Source of the DNA: Tetrapyrgos nigripes
Lineage: Eukaryota > Basidiomycota > Agaricomycetes > Agaricales > Campanellaceae
Reading direction: 5' to 3'
Assembly: GCA_013368315.1 (NCBI GenBank)
Contig: JAACJM010000148.1
Coordinates: 154,747-218,746 of the forward strand
Length of the DNA: 64,000 bases
In this document: piece by piece, positions 47,425-56,600 of the stretch
Position numbering within the stretch: position 1 is the stretch's first letter
Layout: each line of letters starts with the position of its first letter
The notes under the pieces: generated by a model
Database searches by the model: none
What the model saw: the letters and a program-made list of their open reading frames with translations, nothing else
Told to the model about the DNA's origin: nothing
Made by a program: the position numbers and the translations under genes

Positions 47425-50051
47425 ATGTTGACCATCATACTTGTCGTCATAACCCTTCTTACTCTTGCTTGGGCGTTTTTATTTCTCCTCCTCTCACTCC
47501 GCCTCCACATTGAACCACGCCCCCGCGCACGGCTACATCCTAACCAACCACATAACCCACGCCCGTCTCCTCCCATCCTCTTCTTCCCATCATTTCACTT
47601 ATGATTCGATTTCGTTGTTGGTTTCGTTAAACGCGTTGGAAGAGGGTGTGTTGGACGTGCCTTGGTTGTTTGGGTACATGAAGAGGTTTAGGTTGTTCGG
47701 TATTGGGCCCGAGGGGTATCTTACTCCCTCACTTCCATCTACATCGTCGTCGTCGTCTCTATCAAACGGTCATCCTTCATCTATCCGCACGAAACTCATT
47801 CAACTCCTCCAACGACGATGTCTCCTTCCTGTTTCCAAAGTGGGAGAAGATGACTTTTATGACGCATGGATGATGACTATGCCTCGGTTTTGTGGGTTTG
47901 AGGGTATTAATCCGTTGACGGTGTATTTCTGTTATCGGAAAAGGAGAGGCGGTTGTGAAGGAAAACAAAAAGAGGAGACGATGGAAGAGTCAGAACCAGA
48001 GTTGTGGTTGATTGTTCTAGAGGTACGACTTTCTTCCATTCCCTCTATCATTCTAATATTAACACCTTACTCTAATTTACTCGTATACTATCCACCAGGT
48101 CCACAACACATTCGGCGAATCCCACGTCTACCTACTCGAAATAGGGAAGAACGAAGACGCTCTACCCAACTCGTACCCGGCCGCCTCAGGCTACGACCAC
48201 CGCTGGACATTCCCCCGCTCATTCCACGTCTCCCCGTTCAACGATAGGAAGGGGTACTATGTCGTTAGTGCTAAGAGGCCTAGTCAGGCACCGCCTTCAT
48301 TGGATTCGGGAACAAGACGGGGAACGAGTGAGGGTGGTGACGGCGCAACGCCTCCAATGCCGACCATAAGCGTCCATTTGCATTTGGATGCACCTTTTGC
48401 TCCATCCGCTGACTCAGATAACGAAACCAACGAACCAAGAGCGAAGACTAGTACAGAGAACACCAAGTCAGAAATAGGCCCGCTAAAACTAACAGCCGTC
48501 CTTAGACCAATGTCTTCCGTTCCACTTTCTTCAAAGTCAATTCTATCCTTATTCTCCCTTAACCCGTTCGCCTCTTCGTCTTCAACCTCGACAGCGACAA
48601 CGACTACTCCCGCTTCAAGACCCACGAAAGTGAAAGCAAACCCATTCGCGTTATTCCTAACCTTCCCCCGAATCCTCTACCAAGCCTATATCCTACACTA
48701 TAGGAAACAGCTAGGGGTTTATATTCGCCCGGAGCCTTTTCCCGCTCCCCAGACTCCTGCGTCTCCGGCATACGTGTCCAACACACGTCTCCCTGAAGGG
48801 CATTTTGAGGCTGATCGAGTTGGAAGTGTGGTTAGGGACGGAATTGGAGACTATGGGGACGCAGGAAGTAGTGGTGGGTTTGGGTGTCCGGTCGCGAGTA
48901 GGACTGGAACAATCCAAGTACAGGCTTTAACAATCCGCCACCTACCCACTTCAGCCCTTGAAACTTGGGCTAGAAGGGTCGTTGAACGATACGTCGCGGC
49001 GCGTGTCGGTGTACTCGCGTCCTTTTTGGCTCGTCAGTTGGAGAACCAGGAGGGCGAGTCTAGGACTAAGCCTCCAGGAAAGGTGGTAGAGAAGGAAGTG
49101 AAGAAGACTCGGGAGAAGGTAGTGGTGAGGGTTGAACTAATACCCTCCTCCTTCGCCGTAACTGGGATTGAAGGAGAAGGGGGCAGGAGGGTGTTTAGTG
49201 GGGAGTCTTTGTCTTTATCTTCGTCTGATGGCCATGTCGACGAGCCCACCAAGCCCACCTATCCCAATGCCGGCACCACTAACGCTAACGGCTCCTACGG
49301 AAATGGCCAAGTCGACGTCGGGACTAACGGTGGAACGTTAACAGAAACACTCACGAAAACGAAAACGAAAACGCTAACCAAGACGCTCAAAATAACCTAC
49401 CTCTCACCATCATTCTACACCCTCCTCTTCCTCGCTCCTTCGGCAAGGTGGGCTTTGGAGAGGGGTGGGGAGAAGGGAGAGAGGCTGTTTTCGTTATCTC
49501 TTGCGTCTTCGTCTGATTCTCACGAGACTGGTTATGAAAATGGAAAAGGTGGTGGGGAAAGAAATGGGACAGATGGGGAAGAAGCACAAAAAGAGGCTGA
49601 AAAGATGTTTTTAGAGCTATTCGGTGGGTTTGATGGCCATACAGAAAAAGCGACTGGAGAAACAGAAGGAGAAAACCCGAGTCTAAGCCTGAGGCAAAGG
49701 ATTAGGTCTTGGGCTATCCCTCTACCCATACCTGATTCTTCTGGGGACACGAGTAAAGGCGTGAATGGGTTACCACCAATTCCAGCGAGACATTTCCTCG
49801 ATACCCCAATCCTATCCCCTTCTACGGCCTCGTCTCCCTCTGAACACGTACAAGATTACGTTCCTCCACACTCACCCCTCTCAACCCTCCTCATCCTCGT
49901 CCTTCTGTTCTTATCTTATCTCGAAAAGGGAGTGTTTCGTCTCGTCGGTGCGCGAGTGTTGAAATTCGACGAAGGAGCCGAAGTAGGCGAACCATGGGAA
50001 GGTGAGAAATGGGGAAGGGTTGTTAGGAGGGTGGTCGATGTTAAATGTTAG
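47425..50051 (+). CDS. DUF1365 domain protein with an N-terminal membrane anchor (one frameshift)
   Basis: Exon 1 runs to 48022 and exon 2 covers 48099-50051, with a 76-nt intron that joins LWLIVLE to VHNTFGESHVYLLEIG in frame. The DUF1365 signature is clear: GYILTNHITHARLLP, MTMPRFCGFEGINPLTVYFC, VHNTFGESHVYLL, FHVSPFNDRKGYY and later FPRILYQAYILHYRKQLGV. A hydrophobic start, MLTIILVVITLLTLAWAF, and a second hydrophobic segment near the C-terminus (LSTLLILVLLFLSYLEKGVF) suggest membrane attachment. The rest of exon 2 is a long Ser/Thr/Gly-rich region. The family has no firm biochemical role. The anchor and GYILTNH lie in different frames; a +1 shift within 47500-47530 (a CCCCC run) is needed. 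Either an assembly error or a young lesion. Confidence 0.82.
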
Positions 50052-50683
50052 GATGGATGGAGAGAAAGTGAAAGAGGGAAAGTGCGAAGTCGTGAAGGGT
50101 TGATAGAGAGGAGGGGGGCGGAGTGAATAGAGGGAAACCGAGGGGGAGTTAAAACGTTAAAAGATGGATTGGGACATTTTTATTATTGTGTATCCCTATT
50201 CTTTGGAACTCTGCGTGGATTTTGGGTTGGGACTGCGACTTTTTTTGGGCTTTATGAACATAACTTGGTCGTTCGTCACTTGTCGTCTTTCGTTCTTTAT
50301 TTGTCGTTTTAGGGGTTCCTGGCAGGTGGTGATGTACATAGATACGAAAAAGATGTATGTAATGCCATACGTATATATAGACATGAGCAGCGGCACCCAG
50401 ATCGTTTACTACTCAGTGTTTCCTTGCTAGTCTAAGATAGAGAATTGAAGCAAGTCTACTAGGGCGAGGGGAATTGAGAATTGTACGCAAATCGCCTGAG
50501 TGAATTCACCCCGATTATCATAGACCGAACGTCCCCCGTGCCAACCGTTAGTAGCCCGTAGCGTAGTTACAATAGAAGTCAAAGGTGGTCGTAGGGTGGG
50601 ACGGGATCTACGACGGATGTAGAAGTCGCCAGCTCGTCTGCCCTATGGTCCAGGGAACGCTAATAAGTGTGCCTCCTGGAAAC
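50052..50683. other. 3' flank of the DUF1365 gene
   Basis: No coding evidence. Ends at the octamer CTGGAAAC that borders the MITE. Confidence 0.4.
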
Positions 50684-51299
50684 TAGGGCTGGGAACCGTA
50701 CCCGTATACGGGTACGACCGTATAAAATACGGTCGTATTTTTTACGGACATGCCGAACCCGTACCGTATGCCTTGCAGAAAAAGTTCTCGACGGTACGGG
50801 TACGGGTCGTATACCGTACCGTATACCGTACTTACGGTCAGTGAATAAAAATCCATCATCAGTCAATTTCAGGCATGAAAACAATTGCGTACCTTGAGTA
50901 TATTTCATTGATATTTCAGGTCTGCATGTGCGTGGAGAAAAATTCTTATTGAGGTATCACCGGGGTCAGAAGAGGCAACAAATTCCCATGAAATGATCCA
51001 GCTTCTGTCCTAGAGTAAAGCAGAACAATGCAGTCAGTCCCAACGGCAACCCCAAATGTCGTCCCCACCTGCACTGGGACTCACTATTCCCTTTTGGACG
51101 ATGTCACAGTCACGTGAAAGCGTTACACTTGCCATATAAGGCTAATGTGTCACCTACCCGTATCACGGTCGTAAAGACCGTATTCGGTACGGTCTGATAC
51201 GGGTCAGACCGTACCGTATACCGTACCGTCTCGACCTCAGCTTGGAGTGGACACGGTACGGATACGGACCCGTATGTACGGGTACGGCGCCCAGCCCTA
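50684..51299. mobile_element. hAT-type MITE (616 bp) with dense CGTAC/GTACGG motifs
   Basis: The element starts TAGGGCTGGG and ends CCCAGCCCTA, and is flanked by the identical octamer CTGGAAAC (50676-50683, 51300-51307). Both ends are packed with variants of CCGTACCGTATACCGTAC and CGGGTACGG that can pair with each other across the element. The middle (about 50850-51150) is unrelated, single-copy-like sequence. TAGGGCTGGG-type ends with an 8-bp duplication are characteristic of hAT elements in fungi. No transposase. Confidence 0.9.
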
Positions 51300-51505
51300 C
51301 TGGAAACCGGCGTTCAACTCGTGGACCATGCCGTGTAATAAATTTCTCTCTCTCTCTCCACACTGCATTATATCCACGCAGTCGCTTCTGCTCTGATTGC
51401 TAGCCTTCACACTTTCTGACTTTCAACGGTACCAGGAACTGCGCTGTATGTGTCTTACGGTCGCTTTGTAAACTTGTTATTATTTTTAACTGTCTATCTA
51501 ATTAC
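51300..51505. other. Spacer with a CT microsatellite
   Basis: A TCTCTCTCTCTC tract lies near 51347-51360. It is otherwise the 3' flank of the small minus-strand gene. Confidence 0.4.
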
Positions 51506-51807
51506 CTAAGCTGTTAGACTCGGTTGAACCAGTTGTAACACTTTGATGACAGTCGACTTGTCGACTTTCATCAAACCTTCGGAAGCAACTCGCTCGAGTC
51601 TAACAAAGCTGCTTAGCAGTGGAGTCGATTGATCCTTCTCTTGTCCTGACAATACTATTGCACCCGCTCTTGTCCGTCCAACTCCGTCAGTTGAGGCTAT
51701 CAACACATAAAGTTCATCACCTGTATCGATGATACGGACAATTTGAAAAATCAAGAAAGGTCAGATTTGAACATGAATAGGCTTTGAAGTTTACTGGCGC
51801 CTCCCAT
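51506..51807 (-). CDS. Small two-exon gene (75 residues), unrecognised
   Basis: Exon 1 (51795-51807) encodes MGGA plus one base; a GTAAAC...ATACAG intron follows; exon 2 (51506-51720) continues SDELYVLIASTDGVGRTRAG and ends VLQLVQPSLTA. The total is exactly 76 codons with the stop. The residue pattern is regular, without low complexity. I do not recognise a family. Its ATG is only 80 bp from the ATG of the divergent gene to the right, so the two may share a promoter. It could also be a fragment of a longer gene, so confidence is moderate. Confidence 0.4.
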
Positions 51808-51887
51808 TTATGTACCTCCAGAGTCCAGGTATGGTCCTGGCTCATTCGGTCAAGACTCTTCCTGTTGTCCTCCTCACTTCCCCATCC

Positions 51888-52972
51888 ATGCGTATCCTCC
51901 AGGCATGGCTTTGGTCACTCTTCACTACCCCTCTCACCTCGGCTGTTCTGATGAATAGGACAGTTGACGACACTTTTGGAGATGGACAAGGAACGACTAT
52001 CCAGTATCAAGGGGTGTGGAACAACGCAAACTGCAGTACATGTGTGGCCAAACCAACTCAGGCTCCAGGCGACCCAAGCGTGCCAGTGTACGATCAAACA
52101 TGGCATGACGGGCAGTATCATGGTGGGGACCCTTTGACTGCGAGTCTGACGTTCAATGGTAAGTACGTCTGATTGTTCCCTCCATTTGGCTCGTGTAAAA
52201 TTCTCCGTTCTCCAGGTACTGCAGTGTATGTATACATCGTGCTTGTCAGTGCCTTTCCTAGTGGCCACACCCCCACTTCCAACCTTTCTTTCTATATTGA
52301 TAGTGAGCTAGTGGGTATCTTCACTCGTATCCTCTCGAGCCAGTTGTCTAAAATTATTCGTAAGGTGGGCACTTTCGTGAAAAACGGCTCCGATCTGGGC
52401 ACGCCTTACCAGTACAACGTCCCCGTCTACGTCAATGAAAGTCTCCCATACAAAACACATAACTTTACTCTCGTAAATGGATATATTGACAGTCTGATAT
52501 TGTTGGACAAGATGGTATATACGTGCGTTTGACATTTCCTGTCCATGTTTCTTCTCATGCTAATTACTGGTCTGCTTTTCTTGTCTCTGGACCTTTCAGG
52601 TATGATGATGGACTCTCTGCCAACACAACCGACCAAAATAATTCCCTAGTGTCCCAAGATCCGAACTCCTCAAACTCGGGGGTTTTTTCCCGAACTCTTG
52701 CAGCAGCCATAGCGACCCCTTTAGCCGTATTATTTCTGTGTGGGGCCGGCTTGATCTGTTTCCGGAGGAGACGCGTCCAGAAGAAACGGCTCAAAAGATC
52801 CTCGCATTTGACACTCGACCCCCAGGAGCCAGACTTTGGAGATATGAGAGAAGCAAAGACTATTTCTGACTCCAGTCCAGGACGATATCGAAAGTGGAAT
52901 GGGACGGGGTCTGGCTTATCAGACTTTGTGGTTGAGCCGTTCATTGTGCCACTGCCAATTTCACACTCGTAG
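51888..52972 (+). CDS. Secreted/single-pass membrane protein of the agaricomycete TWHD receptor-like family
   Basis: Four exons (51888-52158, 52216-52310, 52365-52522, 52600-52972) give 298 residues. The order is: a signal peptide (MRILQAWLWSLFTTPLTSA), an extracellular domain with RTVDDTFGD, NCSTCV and DQTWHDG, then TAVYVYIV, LVGTFV, YQYNVPVYV and LILLDKMVYTYDDG, several N-x-S/T sites, a transmembrane helix (ATPLAVLFLCGAGLICF), a basic stop-transfer RRRRVQKKRLKR and a short polar tail. This arrangement is widespread in mushroom genomes and is usually annotated as hypothetical; the outer domain is thought to be a beta-sandwich. Function is unknown, perhaps cell-surface sensing. Intron 2 uses a GTGGGT donor. 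ATG 51888 is chosen because it begins the signal peptide; an in-frame ATG lies at 51810. Confidence 0.78.
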
Positions 52973-53118
52973 TCGCCATTCAACAACTCAAAAAATGCTC
53001 AAGGCATCTACAGATAGCAGGGGAAAGCGCTCACGACCACAACCATACCAGTTCTCGTTCTCCCTTTCCCCTAATACAGAGACGCATCTACCTATGACAA
53101 TGACAAGTCTCGCAGTTG

Positions 53119-53515
53119 TGTAATGATCAACTCCTCCTCCTCTTCACTCCTTACTCACATTCTCCACTTTCCTCAGTGCATTAGACACTCCTCACTCCTT
53201 AGACACTTCCCTGTTTCTCTTTTCCTGTCTTACTACTCCTTTAGTATTAAGTATAAATACTTGTACATTTCGTAGTATTCTGCAGTCTAATCAACCCTTA
53301 GTAGGACTTAGAAGACGACTTTGAAATGGAAATAAAGAGTTGATTAGACTGCAGAATACTACGAAATGTACAAGTATTTATACTTAATACTAAAGGAGTA
53401 GTAAGACAGGAAAAGAGAAACAGGGAAGTGTCTAAGGAGTGAGGAGTGTCTAATGCACTGAGGAAAGTGGAGAATGTGAGTAAGGAGTGAAGAGGAGGAG
53501 GAGTTGATCATTACA
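53119..53515. repeat. Palindromic LTR pair at the 3' end of the gypsy element
   Basis: Bases 53119-53294 are an LTR start in plus orientation (TGTAATGATCAACTCC...TCTAATCAA). Bases 53340-53515 are the same 176 bp in minus orientation. The 45-bp spacer 53295-53339 continues the minus-strand LTR toward its end but breaks at CAACCC instead of running on to GGCCAGCACCCTTACA as in the other LTR. The pair forms a long near-perfect inverted repeat. Confidence 0.9.
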
Positions 53516-53670
53516 TTATCCCCTTCTTAAGCTAGAGAAGAATGAAAAAAAAATGTAACTAAGTACTACGAAAAGGCCGCAGTAGGGAGACATGAAAAAC
53601 CTGACCCGGAAAACCCAGTGGGAAAAAACCGAGGATTCAGGAAAAGTTGCCACTACTTGGGATAGAAAAA

Positions 53671-56600
53671 CTACTTCTTAATAATCGGATCTAACCTATC
53701 GGGTGGAGTAATCTTTCGTCCGGAGCGGGTGACGGCGTGAACGGGAGGAGTGTAATTCGATTTCGGATTGACAGACTTTTGTACTGGAGTCGGGGGTCGA
53801 GGAACGAAATTCGGAATGGGATCGGAAGTGGAAGGAGTGTTTGGGCCAGCTGATGAAGGCGTGGTGTCGTTCAAAGTCGTGGAAGTCGTGGTAGAGTCAT
53901 TAATAAGGTTATCAGTGTTGTAAGTTTTTGTGATAATAAGATCGTGTGGTCGTGGAGCGCGTGAGTGAGTGCGATGGAAGCGCTCGATGAGGTGATTGTA
54001 ATTGGAAGAAATGTCGGTAAGTGGAATCCAAGTATCGTCGTCGTCTGTAGTGTCTTTGAAATGGCAGAGATATTCGAAACGTTGACCAATTTTGCGCACG
54101 TCGCGGATGGAATGAATGATTGGGGAATCGTCGGGTAATTCGCAAGGTACGGGATCGGAGTGTGCGTGGAATTCGGAAGGGTCGTTGTAAGGTTCAAGAA
54201 GGGACACATGGAATACAGGATAGAGACAAGAGAGATACGCAGGGAGTTGAAGGAGGAATGTGCGTTGGTGAATTTTTTTGATGATAGGGAATGGGCCAAG
54301 ACGACGATGATCAAGTTTATCCGAGGGTCTGGTAGAACGGATATTACGACGGAGAAGCCAAACGAGTTGTCCTTCTTTGAGTTCTGGTTGAGTTGTATGA
54401 CGTTTGTCGTAATAATTTGATTGAAGGCTTTGAGCATGCGCTAGCTCAGCCTTAAGCTCGGAATGGATGAGTTGAAGGCGTTTGGCGAGATCGTCGGCAG
54501 CGGGAACAGTGGAAATAGTAGTGAGAGTCGGCTCGAAGGTAGGATGATACCCGAGATTTGCGAAAAATGGAGTATGTTTAGTGGAAGTGTTTTCGTGATT
54601 ATTGAAGGCGAATTCGGCGAGGGGAAGATAATCAATCCAGTCGTCCTGTTGATAAGAAACGTAAGCACGAAGGTATGCTTCTAATGTTTGATTTGTCCTC
54701 TCGGTAAGACCATCAGTTTGGGCATGATATGCAGTAGAGGTCTTGGCGTCGATGGATAAGTGTCCGAGGAGAGCTGTCCAGAAGTTGGAAACAAACAGAG
54801 AACCGCGATCTGAGACGATGGATTGGGGAAGACCATGTAGACGGAAAATACGATCCAAGAAAAGCCAGGCGAGTTCGGATGCGGTCATTGATTCACGACA
54901 GGGAATGAAATGCGCGGCACGTGTCAACCTATCGCAAACAACTAAAATAGAGTCGTACCTGCGAGATTCTGGGAGTTTGACAATAAAGTCCATAGTGATG
55001 GCCTGCCAAGGTTGATTTGGAATAGAAAGCAGTTGTAAAAGTCCATAAGGTTTGTGACGGGGAGCTTTGATTCGTGAGCAAGTATCACAAGCCTGAACGT
55101 AACGTCGAATGTAGGTGGTCATACCCGGCCAAGAGTAATCTCGTGAAACGAGTGCGAATGTGCGTGTACGGCCAGGATGTCCAGAGATGACGTTATCGTG
55201 ACGAGAGGCGACGATAGTGGAACGAAGGGGTTGTGGAACGTAGAGTCGATTGTTGTGGAATACGAGATTGTGATGAAGTTGGAAAGAAGGATCACCATGG
55301 GCTATGGCTTTTCTCCATTCTTGATCCTCTTTGTATGCAGACAGAAATTGATCTAGTAAATGAGAGTTATCCAGAGTGATCGTTGAGAAAGCATCAATGG
55401 TGGAGAGAACATTCAGAGTATGTGAATTAGACGGGGGTGCCGTTTCGGACTCATCATGGAATAGTGGATGGGTGTGGTAGGAGGATAGAACGATACGTAG
55501 CTGCGCTTTTTTAACTTCATCCTCATCATCAGGCACATAATCTGCCCTTCTTGACGCTGCATCTGCTACATTTCCCTGACCAGCTTCCCAATGCAACTGA
55601 AAGTCGAACTCCGAAAGAAATAACGCCCAGCGCGATTGACGGCGGTTAAGGATTTGAGCGCGCATGAAGTATTCGAGGTTCTTGTGGTCGCAGATTACTT
55701 TGATGGGAGAAGGAGATCCTGAGAGCCAGTGACGGAATTCTTTAAATGACTCGATGATGGCAAGAAGCTCCTTGTCGTGAATGTCATAGTTAATTTCGGA
55801 TGGAGCCAATTTGCGGGAGAAGAAGGCGACAGGGTGTAAATGGCCGTTGACGTCGAGTTGTTGAAGGATGGAGGATATGGCGAAATCTGAAGCGTCGGTG
55901 CAGAGAGTAATTGGTGAACGTGGATCAAAATGTTGTAGCACTGGTGCAGAAGTGAAAAGATCCTTGAGGTGCGAAAAAGCGGCTTTGGCGGAGTCGTTGA
56001 AGTGAAAGGATGGAGATTTACGTGTAAGGGCTGTCAATGGAAGAGTGATGCGGGAGTAATCGTGAATAAACCATCGATAAAAATAGGTAAACCCAAGGAA
56101 AGATTGGAGTTGCTTGAGATTAGTTGGTTCAGGCCAGTCGACGATAGTAGATAACTTTTTGGGGTTCATTTTGAGTCCATCGGCGCTGACGATGTAGCCT
56201 AGAAACTCGACCTCTGAACGGTCAAATTCGCACTTTTTCGGATTGGCGTACAAAGAAGCCTTTGCCAGACGATCAAGAACCATCTTCACATGTTCCTGGT
56301 GTTCCTCCTGTGAACGAGAGAAGACCAGAATATCGTCCAAATAGACGACACAGCAGACGTCGATAACATCCGAGAGAACCTCCTGAATGAAGGATTGCCA
56401 AGCGGCAGGTGCATTGGTGAGACCATATGGGACAATAAGATGTTCGAATAAACCGAGATGAGTACGAAAGGCGGTTTTCCACTCGTCACCCTCGCGTACA
56501 CGAAGATGAGCGTAAGCGGACTTGAGATCAATGATGGAAAAGACAGAACAACCGCGTACTCGGTCAATGAGATCATCGACCAATGGTAGTGGATATCGAT

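Larger units (their letters stand above)
43271..49447. repeat. Segmental duplication, block B (better-preserved copy)
   Basis: This is the partner of 7673-15775 in direct orientation. It covers the NACHT-ankyrin gene with 3' flank, the shared upstream region and most of the DUF1365 gene. Its coding regions are largely open, unlike block A, so B is the working or more recently conserved copy. Confidence 0.85.
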
